Part shown: positions 23,461 to 35,000 of the stretch, piece by piece | How positions within the stretch are numbered: position 1 is the stretch's first letter | How the letters are laid out: each line of letters starts with the position of its first letter | From: Owenia fusiformis | Taxonomy: Eukaryota > Annelida > Polychaeta > Sabellida > Oweniidae | DNA: 64,000 bases | Assembly: GCA_903813345.2 (NCBI GenBank) | Contig: CAIIXF020000008.1 | Span: 27,762,822-27,826,821, forward strand | Direction: 5' to 3' | Position numbers and translations under genes: made by a program | The notes under the pieces: model-generated | Databases searched by the model: none | Told to the model about the DNA's origin: nothing | The model's input: the letters and a program-made list of their open reading frames with translations, nothing else

Positions 23461-23703
23461 TCAACATAGCATTTGCTTCTGTGTTCTGTATGCCCCTCTA
23501 CCTGCTAATAAGGCAATGTCTTCAAATAAAACCTTAGCCAAGTAGATAAGGGTCTCTGGAACACTTTTGTAAATAGTTTTCACAAGCAATTTTATTCCCG
23601 GACGCCCAAACGTGTCAGGAACACATATATATTTGAATGATCTTGATTGGACATCAGGTTGCAGAGAAATCGTATTTTTACTGAGTGGATTATTGAATTT
23701 CAT
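23461..23703 (-). CDS. Unrecognised 80-codon ORF inside the giant element
   Basis: The minus-strand ORF contains YICVPDTFGRPGIKLLVKTIY and YLAKVLFEDIALLAGRG segments (quoted in part), with a natural-looking composition. I do not recognise a family. The inverted partner at 23040-23330 has an interrupted frame. The ORF may be a captured host exon or a relic of the element's own gene. The upstream part of the protein is not visible, so the ATG may not be the true start. Confidence 0.35.
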   Translation of the reverse strand: MKFNNPLSKNTISLQPDVQSRSFKYICVPDTFGRPGIKLLVKTIYKSVPETLIYLAKVLFEDIALLAGRGAYRTQKQMLC

Positions 23704-23850
23704 AGATCTAGAGGCCCTTCAGGAGTGGAAAACCTTAAATTATCAGAGATTAATGTTTCCAAACTGTTTTGAAACAAACTAACGTCTTGTTTTCAACCTA
23801 CACCTTGCTCCTTTCTGTCGTATTTAATAAAACAAAAATAGTATATCACG

Positions 23851-23912
23851 GAGGGATACGAACCACTCACCTGGGACTGGGTTATTCACTAGCGCCATAG
23901 GCGTTCTACTAT
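23851..23912 (-). other. Second tRNA-like module in right arm
   Basis: Reverse complement of 19660-19725 with few changes; retains the GGTTCGTATCCC B box. Confidence 0.4.
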
Positions 23913-24011
23913 TCTGGATACAACTGACGAGTCGTATTTAAGTGGAGACAAAAGTGAGGATCATTTTGAATTGACGCTCGGTATAAATATATAATACTTT
24001 TGTTCTTTCAT

Positions 24012-24095
24012 ATCGGTAGCTCGTTGGTCTAATGGTTAGCGTGCCTGGCTTCCATAGTCTAGGTTAGTTGATCGAGACCCGTTCATGTCGAACTT
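24012..24095 (+). other. tRNA-like module in right arm
   Basis: Reverse complement of 19480-19557; TGGTCTAATGGTTAGCG and GATCGAGACCC are unchanged. Both arms therefore point this module towards the outer end of the element. Confidence 0.5.
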
Positions 24096-25086
24096 TTTGA
24101 TTTGCTTGTTGTCAAGATATAATAAGTAGGGCAAAATCCAGAAAAAGTAGATCAAAAATACTCCAATGGAGTATAAAATTGTCACCAGGATTCCGGAATG
24201 AGACGAATGTTAACTCGTGAAATCTCGGTAGATAAAGTAGGTCAGAAAATCCGGATTAATCCGAACAAGGTTCGGGAATTTCCGTCATAAGAAGTAGGTC
24301 AAAAATACTCCAATGGAGTATAAAATTGTCACCAGGATTCCGAAATACGACGAATCGAATCGGCAAACTTCGGTACAATTATGAAGTGCATAAAAATCGT
24401 GAAACAGGTGTCAGGGGCTTCCCTCATCTTTCCATAAATGGTTCTAAAAGCCTTATATGGATCTATCACGTGACATTCAAAATGACGTTCCTATATGGTT
24501 CTATGGGCCTTATATGGATCTTTCGAACACGTGACCAAATCAAAATCAAAATCAAAATTTTACCTTGACCATTGGATGGGATTTCATAGAAAATATCAAA
24601 GAAAACATATTCTCGTGATCCTTAAATCACTTAAATTCGATCATTTTATCTTCTCCCCTTGATGGAATTTTATGAAAGAAGTTATGAAAACACATCATCA
24701 TGTAAGGGTTTTCACCTAAATTAGCTCGTTTTATCTTGACCCTTCAATTGAATTTCATTGAAAAATGTTTCATGAAAAATATCATGTTATGATTTGTATT
24801 TAAATAAGACCGTTTCATTTAAATACTTGCTGGATAATATTTCATTAAAAAACGCACTGTAAAAATATTTCAGGATTTGCCTTAATTTATCAATGTAATG
24901 TAAGTATTAGATTGACTCTCAAATAGGGTTCTATTTTAACTTTTTTATTGAAATTAATACTAGGCAGGACTCACTCTCTAAATAGCTAATAAAAATTCAA
25001 CCCTTGGATGTGATTTCGTTGAAAAAAAAATATGACAAGTCCAGAATCAAATGATTTGTCCAGAACCTCTTAAGATCCTGTTCGAT

Positions 25087-26195
25087 GTAATTTATAATTC
25101 GTCAAAATGTTGCTTTTTCCACAGCCATTGCTCTTTCTCTCAAAAACTCAATATCTTCCGATTCAACTGGAAGTACGAGAATAGCGTTACGCTTTAGTAA
25201 GGTTCGTTAAAATTTATGAAATGAATATATCAGTGAATTTTATGCAGAAAAGTACCATTATTTGGAAATAATTGAAAAGAAAAAATACTGACTTTTAGAT
25301 TTTTCATTTCACTTCGCATTCGTTTCACTTTAAAGTAAGACTGAATCTTTCTAACATTACAAATCAAATCCCTTAGGTATGTTTATCAGTGCATCAGGTT
25401 ACACGACAGTTCGAGATTAACAAGTGCAGCCGCTGGGCCGAGATCATCTTCTTTTTGTCACCGAAACAACAAGCTAAAATGATTTCATTTTTGATGTTTT
25501 TCAGTCCAAGCTCTTGTCTAATAAACGTTATAAAGTAACTGTAACCTCAAAGTTTAGGTATCGTTACCGATTGGTAAACCTTTGAAAGTATTGGAGGATT
25601 CATATCTTAACTCATGAAAACACGTACGTCACTTACTGGAATAATATATAGCAGCCTTTAATTGAATTGCTCGAATAATTTACTCCTATAACATACGTCT
25701 GAATGCAAGTTACTCACGTTTACACACGTGTAAATATACGCCTGCACATCTGCACTCGAAATAGTGTAAATATACGTCTGTGTTTGAAGCAGTGTTTTAA
25801 TTTCCTTATTAATCAGAAAACATAATATATTCTATCAATCTCTATGCATACATACAGTACCTACGTAGTTCAAGGTTATTAAAGGTACAATACAATACAC
25901 AATTGTTGACTTTTGATGGTTGTTTGCTCGAGAATTGGACGAGGACCTGCCAGGATATCATTTTAGACGAATGAAATATGTAGCTTCCACAAATGAGAAA
26001 GGTGTTGAATTTTAACTTAACCGTGAAAACAAATATATATTAAAAACAGTGTAAAAAACTAAAATTAAGTCTGACTGATTTGTTTGCAATAAATCAAGTA
26101 TCAAACAATAATTCACACAGTGAGCGCAGACTTCATTTTATCACGTTCAAGGTTATGATGAGATGTTCAAGATCAAAGGTTGACGGATTAACCTA
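25087..26195. other. Stretch without recognised gene
   Basis: No exon recognised. Between 25690 and 25790 there are several ACGTCTG/ACGCCTG and TTACACACGTGTAA motifs related to the tandem array at 31133-31385. Confidence 0.4.
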
Positions 26196-26470
26196 CCTTT
26201 TTATGGCTCATTTAAATATGAAAAGTACCTGCCACTGTTTCATTCATATTTAAATAAGTCGACCATAGAGTACCGTGCTTATAGCTAATTTTTTTTAAAT
26301 CGTCATCTTATAACAACCAAACAGTCACAGTTACTACAGCTTGTAATGCGAATGCAACTAACGCCTGTCGGCTACCGGATTAACCTACTATTTTATGACA
26401 AACTCATTCAAATATGAATGGAATAGTGGCAGGTACTATTCATATCTAAATGAGTTACCCGTAAAATAGT
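26196..26470. repeat. Two copies of the ATTTAAATATGAAT palindromic MITE
   Basis: 26196-26275 and 26384-26470 both carry the core of the 780-947 repeat (ATATGAA...AGTACCTGCCACTG or its complement). The second copy is the best preserved in the window. Confidence 0.75.
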
Positions 26471-26622
26471 TCGCAAATGTGTACGTGTTAAAAATGCCGT
26501 GAGAATTCTGCCTACAAAGTGTGAAAAAAGGAAAAAAGAAAAATCGTAGCTTCGATGTTCCGACATTTTGTTACCGAAACGAACCGTTCCGGTAACCAGC
26601 GTAATCGAGTGGATCACCAGTG
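26470..26622. repeat. Truncated CACTGGTGATCC-family MITE
   Basis: Right half only: GAATTCTGCCTACAAAGTG, TTCCGACATTTTGTTACCG, and terminal AATCGAGTGGATCACCAGTG. Full copies are at 32418-32717 and 61630-62140. Confidence 0.7.
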
Positions 26623-26992
26623 AGATATAGTAAATCTGCCCGCTACATGATAATCGCAGTTCGCATATTGGTTAATCTTTTGTAACGTTCGCGTAATAAC
26701 TGTAAACGACAATGGAGAAAACGCAGAAAATCGCGATTTGTTTGATGGTTTAAAATAGAGAAGGAGCATACATATCCCTGTTAATAATCAAAGATTCGAG
26801 AAAATAAATGTGGATGAATATCTGAAAGAACAGGAAAATGCGACCAAGGCCAAAAAACGGGGCGCCAAAAACCCAAAAAACTGAACATGCATATTCTAAA
26901 ATAATTCAACGGTTCAGTTGGTTGGAAATTTTCTGAACTGTGACCAATTGATGATTTGCGATCACTGGATGAATTCTATCTTGTACCTACTA

Positions 26993-29900
26993 GACAGGTT
27001 CCAATTCAAATAATTCAAGTTTTTGAGGCATTTTTTAGAAAAAGCAACAGACCTATTTTTACTAGATCAGTTTTTCATGCTGATAAAGATATTAAAAGAT
27101 GACAGCTCAACGGGGTGGTCACGACACTAAATTTTGGCATTTTTACCCCCCTAGGAAAATATTCTAGGGGGTACTATGAAACTAGTTCATAACTCAAAGG
27201 ATATATGAGCTATTGTTCTGAGTTGTACACCATACATTGCTAGTACAAATATGAATACTATCCTAAAGTTATAGGTTGATACCCTTATTGGTCTCAGAAA
27301 AATACAAAAAACAGGAAAAATATACGCAATTTTTGTCTTGCCAATTTTATATTTGTAGCTTCAAGCACAATATGACAGCTTTAACAGCTCATAGTAGTAT
27401 TCTAAAAACATTTCCAAGCTATGTGTGGTATTGTAATACATCTATTTTAGTTATGAAGTACTATTTTGTAATTTTAATATGACTTTATAGTGCCCTACCC
27501 CTGGAAAATTGAAGAAAGTGGATGTGGTGAATTTTATCATTTTGCAGCATTAAGTTAGAAACGTGTATTGATAGACACCAAATCAATAAATTCATACCAT
27601 CATCAAATGTTAGGTGACATTCTAATTCATTTATTACTAGAATATAGGACTTAAGATATTTTATATGTAATTAAGTTTTCAATTTAGTACATGTATCATA
27701 ATGAAATCTAGTGTAATCACATACTAGAGAGGTTGGCATACAGTCTGGACATTGACATAAAGTCTAAACATTATCATCATCATCAATTGATCTCATTTGA
27801 GCAACTAGACTATGGTGGTCATCATGCACAAGTAATGTACAGTAGAACCTGCTAAGTGGAACACCTCTGTAAGTGGAACACCTCCCAAGTGGAACGCCTT
27901 TTCAAAGTCCTGTTTTAAAAACCCATTGACTTAATGTTAATTGAACCTCTGTATGTGGAACACCTCCAAACTTGAACAGTGAACACCCCATATTGAAAAA
28001 TTAACCTGCTAAGTGGAACAGTCAATTTCCATAGGTTTCAATATTGATATATGTAAACAGAATTAATCTCCTTCAATGATATCTGGGTATGAAAACAGGT
28101 AATACTGTGATAATTGGCAAATTAGGACTTTAATGGATTTTAATGGATTAACCTCCTGTAGAGGTCAACATGTGATGCAACTAATAATTAATTTGATAAT
28201 CAGCAAATTAGGATTTCATAAGATTATCATTCAGAAAATTGGATTAACCTCCTGTAGAACTGGACACGTGATGCTACCACTAATTAATATCCCTTGCTGT
28301 TTGTTTCAAACTTAATAAGTAAGATTAAAAATGTCATTTAAAAACAATTGAATTATTAGCAGTAGGAACAAGTCTTTAAAACTTAATTGCCTAATCTTTG
28401 TACCCGAGACTGGCACAATTAGGAGGATTAAGAATGTCAGAAAACATTTTTGGCAGAATGAGGAGGATTAAGAATGTCAGATTCCTTTTTGAGTAAAATA
28501 AATGGATTATTAATGGTATATACCTGCCCTGTAATGAAGGGAGAATCATATTTTCAATGATACATATAAATCCTATATTTGATCTTGTATGTTCCCTGCG
28601 AACCCAAAACCTCCATAAGTGGAACACCTTCTAAATGGAACGCTTTGTGGCAGAACGGAGAGTGTTCCACTTACACAGGTTCTACTGTATTTACATAATA
28701 ATGTTATAAAGGAGCATGTAGGTTATCGCAAACAACTTCAGACAATTCTAACTTGAATTATGAATATTTTCTGACCATGAACATGGGTGTATCTTTTAGA
28801 TCTATTCATTATCTTCAAGAAAAGTAAATATTATGATTCAAATCAGACCTAAGTGATATTAATTGACCTAATTTTTACCAAAGATGCAACCTTTAATTAT
28901 ATTGTTGAATGCATAATTAGAATATGCTTTGAGACATGTTCTATTTCCTAAGAAGAAAAGTGGATTGCTCCAGGGACTTTAAAGACACCGAATTGTTAAC
29001 ATTGTTAAAATGATGTCATTTTTGGTGAAAATGAGGTCAACAACTTTGAAAAAATATATTGATGGGTTGATTGCTAGTGAAATATCTCGGAGTCCGATTG
29101 ACTTTATTATCCCTGTATACCTGTCTTCATGGTCAGAAAATAGTCATAATCAAAGATATAACTGTCTGAAATTGTTTGTGATTACTTACCTGAACCTTTC
29201 CAAGTCAAATCAGGAGTGACAAAATTATTTCCACCAAATTTTTGTCATCTCTTCAAATACAATAATATTTTCTTCATAAGTTAGAGTGTCACTTGTGAAC
29301 TTTATTGATTGACCTGAGATCGTACCATATCATTATGACATAGAAGCGAAATAGCCATATTGAACTTTAATGATGTTTGTTTAATTGTTGTTTGCCACTT
29401 TTCGACAATTGTCAAAATTTGGGGGTTTTGGGGGAGGGGTACAATTAGGTTAAAAAGTTCACCTGATTCAGACTATCCTTAAATGAGCACTGATTCACCC
29501 GAGAGCATAACTTTTTCAAAACATGTAAGTGTTATTTTTGGACCACTCACATTAATGTTTCGTCTAATTTTCCCTCAGAGTTTCATCATCATTGTCCAAA
29601 TCTTGGGCCATATTTGTTGAGATATATGAATGTTCATTATTAAAATCTTGCCTTCCTTTGCAGTTGGGAAAGATTCAGCATTGGGTGTTATAAATCCCAG
29701 AGCACGATAAATAAATAAAAATAACAACAAAATGACATAGAACTGATAGACGTTTTCTCTTGTGCGTGTCAGCCATGGTCTACCAAATTGCTATTCAGTA
29801 GAAAGAAACTCATTTTTCAGTTTCCATTTCAATTTCCTGACAAATAGAGTGATCATCTCAGGATTTTTTCTATGATCTATGTGTCGCCCTAGCAACTTCT

Positions 29901-30927
29901 GTTTTAGAGAACAATAGAACAAAAGAAAAGATTACTTTACCATAATTTTAATCATCCCACATTGTAGACATATTTAGAATTAAAAATATGAAGAGAATGA
30001 CAAAACCTCTTAAAACACATTTCTTAGGAAACAAATAGTGTCGTATTCTTGTTACTATGGCAACAGAGTTTTTTCTTTTTGTCATACAGATTACCTATCA
30101 TACCAGGACCAAATCCTGAAAATTTGAATTCAGTATCTTCATTAGTATCTTAGATATATAGGTTTCTTATAGTATCCCCTGCAGATTTTATCGGAGTATA
30201 AGGAAAATGCTCTGAAGAGGGTTGCCCAAGGATGCCACTTAGCAGTATTTTTGAGGTCCCAACCCTCTATTCATGGGAATAGTTAACCATTGTAAAGCTT
30301 CTCATGGTTAACTGACAGAATTGATTGTATCTTCAACTAAGAAGACAATAAAATGTTATAAAACCAGAAGAAAACTACACCAACTTTCTTCTATTTACCA
30401 GGGGTAGGGCACTATAAAGTCATATTAAAATTACAAAATAGTACTTCATCACTATAATAGATGTATTACAATATCACACATAGCTTAGGAATGTTGTTAG
30501 AATACTACTTTGAGCTGTTTAAGTTATCATATTTTGCTTGAAGCTACAAATATAAAATAAGCAAGAAAAAATGACAAAAATTGCATATTTTTTTCTAATT
30601 AATTGTATTTTTCCGAAACCAACAAAGATATCAACCTATAACTTTAGGGTAGTATTCATCTCTGTACTAACAATGTATGCTGTAGAACTCAGAACAATAG
30701 TTTATATATCCTTTGAGTTATGAACTAGTTTCATAGTACCCCCTAGAATATTTTCCTAGGGGGGTAAAAACGCTAAAATTCAGTGTCATGACCACCCCGT
30801 TGAGCTGTCATCTTTTAATATCTTTATCAGCATGAAAAACTGATCCAGAAGAAATAGGTCTGTTGCTTTTTCTAAAAAATGCCTCAAAAACCCTTTCCCT
30901 TGAGATATTCTGAAATTGGAACCTGTC
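26993..30927. mobile_element. 3.9-kb long-TIR element with TA duplication
   Basis: The ends are GACAGGTTCCAATT and its complement, with TA on both sides. Arms of about 515-530 bp (26993-27508 and 30398-30927) share CAACGGGGTGGTCA, CCCCCTAGGAAAATATTCTA and GGGGTAGGGCACTATAAAG in inverted order. The 2.9-kb interior encodes no recognisable transposase and holds a nested element at 27840-28687. Superfamily is uncertain; a TA duplication suits Tc1/mariner. Confidence 0.85.
27840..28687. mobile_element. Nested pogo/Tigger-like non-autonomous element
   Basis: The ends are CAGTAGAACCTGCTAAGTGG and GGTTCTACTG, with TA duplicated outside. The subterminal motif AAGTGGAACACC is repeated several times at both ends, as in pogo-type elements. 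Two inner near-duplications are present (ATTAACCTCCTGTAGA at 28146 and 28242; GAGGATTAAGAATGTCAG at 28423 and 28462). No transposase. Confidence 0.8.
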
Positions 30928-31132
30928 TATACGGCCCTCGGGCAGATATATTATATTTGTCTCGGGATAATCCCAATATCTTTAACCTCATATAGGATAA
31001 TCTCTCTCTCTCTTTCTCTATAATAGAACTAATACAACTTTTAAATCTATGGAAACTAAGGTACTTCTGTAAGGCCTACTAAGATTTTATTTAGGTTGGT
31101 GAATATGGTTGGCCTATTAGTATAAAGAATGC

Positions 31133-31385
31133 ATGCGTTGTTTACGGGTGTGTAGGCGTTAATTACGCTCGTGCAAATGTTAAATTACGCCCGTACAGAC
31201 GTAAAATTACACCCGTGCAGATGTAAATTACGCCCGAGCAGACGTAAATTACGCCCGTATAGGCGTAAATTACGCCCGTATAGGCGTAATTTACGCTCGT
31301 GAAAAAGTTAATTCTACAGGCGTTCAAATATCATATACAGGCGTAAAGTCACGGCGTTAAAAAGGTTAATTGCGGGCGTCAAGCC
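31133..31385. repeat. About 21-bp tandem array, GTAAATTACGCCCGTATAGGC
   Basis: About ten degenerate units; the best-kept stretch is 31220-31300. The unit contains an inverted repeat (ACGCCCGTATAGGCGT), so the array can read the same on both strands. Upstream at 31000-31020 is a short CT run. Confidence 0.8.
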
Positions 31386-32082
31386 TTTCCTTAAGGCAAA
31401 AACTTTTCTCATAAACTGAAATCGGCTTGTGGTATTTTAACTAAGTGCTATTTACATGTAACAAATGTAATAAATCAGTGATCTCGAGTTACCTAAATGA
31501 TTTAAATAAAAAGAAATAAAAAAGTAGAATGAATCATTTTTGGTGGTGGGTTTTTAAAGAAACGCCTAAAACTACAATCCGCTATTATATTACTCGCGTT
31601 TTACCTGCAATATATTAGGCTGGCGCATAACATGCCATAAAGTAAGTTGCATCCTCTCAGTCGGAGTCAATGTGACACCTTAATCTTACTATTTGCTTAC
31701 TTTTACATACTAGCATTACTACATTCACAATTCATAAAATGTATCAATGAAAATGTAATAAATAGTACTATACGCTTTAGATAAGATATGGGTTGTTACA
31801 CCACCGGAAATCAAAACCGCAATTAATGAGAGTTGATTACTAGTAACCTTTGGAAGGTAGCTCCTTCTTATTAATGATCGTCTAGTCTGAGCATCGCATT
31901 GACGGAAGACACGGAAGAATATTTATATGTTGCTGTAAATAAGTATTCTTTATTCATTGACACGGTTGAGAAGTCAGTTGAATATGTGCACTGTATCGCG
32001 TTCAAGGCGTAGGATTTGAAATCACCGGACTTAATAATTAGGCTTACGGGGATTATTGTACGAGTCTGCGCTACAAACAGAT

Positions 32083-35000
32083 ATGAGATCTGGATTACAA
32101 GCGGGGTTTATAGTCGCTCTGGCCGTTCTTGGGCTTGTCATACCGATATGTTCCATCGGAGAACATCATCCATGGAAGCAGCCAAAAAACAAAAATTCCA
32201 AAGGCACAAAAAGTAAGCATATTCTCTTATATGAAATGGTCACATTTGCTCCGATCTTCAATACCGGCGCCCGGCCGATGAGTATTTTGTTCAAAACTGA
32301 ATGCAAGTTGCAAGTTTGAACAAAAACTCAATTGAAAACTACTGAAAAACGGAGCACATGTGACCATGGCATTATTAACCTGTCATTTATTACCTGCAGT
32401 TATGTGCATTCTATTTACACTGGTGATCCGCTCGATCACGCTGGTTACCAAAACTGGTCGTTTCGGTAACAAAATGTTGGAACGTCAAAAGTACGATTTT
32501 CCTTAGTTCACGCGTTCTAGGCAGAATCCCCACGACGTTTTCTCTCACAAACGTGTATCAGTATCATATGTTTTAGAAAATGTACATGTTTGCGAAAAAT
32601 AGCTCAGAAGATATAACAGAATCGTCGATTTAATTCCTCGCTTAGTTACATAAACGGTTTTGGGTTAAAAGTGCAGATCTGTTTCGGTAACCAGCGTAAT
32701 CGAGTGGATCACCAGTGATTTAGTTGATGACCAGGCTTCAAATCAAAGGACCCGAGGAGCCTGCATCCGAGCAGATTTTTTGGGTTGATATAAAAGAAAA
32801 ATAATATATACTAGTTGTAAATAAAATAAAGTAAATAAAGTAGTATGTAATAAGTGGAGTTCAAGTTCAAGGATATTTTTGATATATCACTACATGGTAT
32901 ACTAACCAAACATTTGAAAAAGGCCTATTACTATTAAAGGGCTTATATGTCCTGTTTAAGAACCCCTATTCTTGCTTTTAAAAATGGATTCAAGCAATAC
33001 TATCCCGCATGAATGTACTTGTTGAGGATGCATTGACTCAACATGGTGATGATGGCATACTGATGCTAAGTCATTGGTCAATGGTGTATATCCCCATGTT
33101 AAGTCAACGCACCTCTGCTGAAGAACTCAAGTTGATCATGTTTCAACAAGTAGATTCATGTTGGATAGTATTCTGATTTATCAGAATCTGAACTATTCCA
33201 AAAGGATAGTAAAGGCTGTGGATCCCACAATGGTTGGATAGTATTGCTTGAATCCATTTTCAATAGTAAGAAAATGGGTTCTCAAACAGGAGATTCGGCT
33301 TGCTTTTTAGAACTTTTTGTTGGTACATGTACTACTTACAGTTTTTCTACCAATATGCATTCCTTGTTGGCTCTAGCTAGGTCAAATGTGCATTTTGCAT
33401 CTTATTTAAGAGACATACCTGGACATTTTATGGACAAAGCTAGCCAACTAGTTATGTCACCACCACCACTATTAAAATATTATTATGGCTCCAACATTTT
33501 TGTGACGGCGTCCAACAGTTGGCGATCGGAGTTCTGTGTCTGTAACAAATGGCAAGTCGTGACATTTTGAATTTGTTTTCTTCTTGGAGTAAGGTGCACT
33601 AGTTATGCTTTTTACTTTTTGTAATTAAGTTATTCAATTTCTTCCCGAGTTCAAGAAACTTATTTTTGATTATGATTTTCGCCTTTGTGTTATTTCAACG
33701 GCGGGGGATTCTGGACGATAATTTCAACTTGGAAGATATATAACTTTTTAATTAATTCTGAAGGATTAGGCAAGTGAAACAAAGGAGGAGGGAAAGTATC
33801 GCAACAGATTTCGGACAGTCATATGTTGGATTTTGGCTATTTTCCGAGGATTTAATCAATTGCATATGTTAGGCCAATGCATTACCTCCAGGAAAAGCAC
33901 TCCTAGAGATGGTAAAATAATTTTGACTTTAAGACAGGAAAGATGCAAACAACCCACCCTCATGTGTTTCAGAAACGTTTCACCCCCTTCCACCCCTACT
34001 TTTTTAATTTTTCTTGCATCAATATGTTGAGTTTTGACATACAGTTAATCAATTTAAAGGAATCAGTGATTCCTTCGGGTTTTTTAAAGATATCCATTAT
34101 GGGTGACCAAAATTAGCTGAAAGAGTTTTCCCTATGGGAAAATAACATGGAAAATTTTGTTTTCCACTTTATTTTATTATGAAGCTAAATTGTTAAGTGT
34201 TTCTTGAAAATAAGTATTTGATAAATACTATGTACAACTAATTAGATCATTCTTGAAAATAAGTATTTGATAAATACTATGTACAACTTAGATCATTCAA
34301 AATATTATTTTTCACTTTACTGAAACAAATAAAACAGTCAAACGGTGCCATTCAAACTCTCATCTCTAGTCCTTAAATTACACGACTCAATATTTATGTC
34401 TGCATAACATGATTGGAAACTTTAGTAGCTTCATCTGTGAATGCTGCGAAAAAATAATATTTTGATTAAAGAACATTTGAGCTGTGATCGAACAACAAAC
34501 ATCATAACTTCAAAGGGGCTTATTCAATCAATATTAATATAATATTGAAATTGAGTGTTAAAAGTAAAATTAAAGATTTATAAAAACAAATCAGAGCTTA
34601 ATTGGTTGAGAATCTCCTTGTATTGACAATATCATTGCTTTTTAACAATTTTCCAGATTTCCCCTTCAGAAAGTCTTTGTTCGTCATTGGTACTCTGCTT
34701 GATCACGCTGATTACCGAAACATTTTTACCACAAACGTGTGTCAGTATCATTATGTTGAAGAAAATGTACATGTTTACGAACAAATAGTACAGACAACAG
34801 AATCGTTGATTTAATACCTCACTATTGTTACACAAATGAACGGGTTAGAAGGGCAGTTTTGATGTTCCGTTCTAAAAACATGTACATTTTCTTAGACATA
34901 CGATAAAATTGTCGTGGGAATTCTGTCTACAACTCGTGAAATAGGGAAAAATAAAAATCGAGGCTCCGAAACGTAAAACTGACTCTCTGATAGTCCAAAA

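Larger units (their letters stand above)
18486..25082. mobile_element. 6.6-kb long-inverted-repeat element with 1.34-kb arms
   Basis: The arms 18486-19824 and 23745-25082 are reverse complements of very high similarity. The ends are AACAGGATCTTAAGAGG and its complement, and a CGAT duplication flanks them (18482-18485 and 25083-25086). The 3.9-kb loop encodes no recognisable transposase. It holds a dispersed repeat (20111-20345), a smaller TIR element (20672-21467), a MITE (22506-22600) and an inverted pair of gene-like fragments (23040-23330 and 23461-23703). Each arm has two tRNA-like modules. The superfamily is unknown. Confidence 0.88.

Noticed and set aside
24326-24568. 80-codon ORF in the right arm and 62-codon ORF in the left arm with the same sequence
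   Set aside because: Both are the two arms of one inverted repeat; the composition is simple (repeated IKIKI) and no family is recognised.
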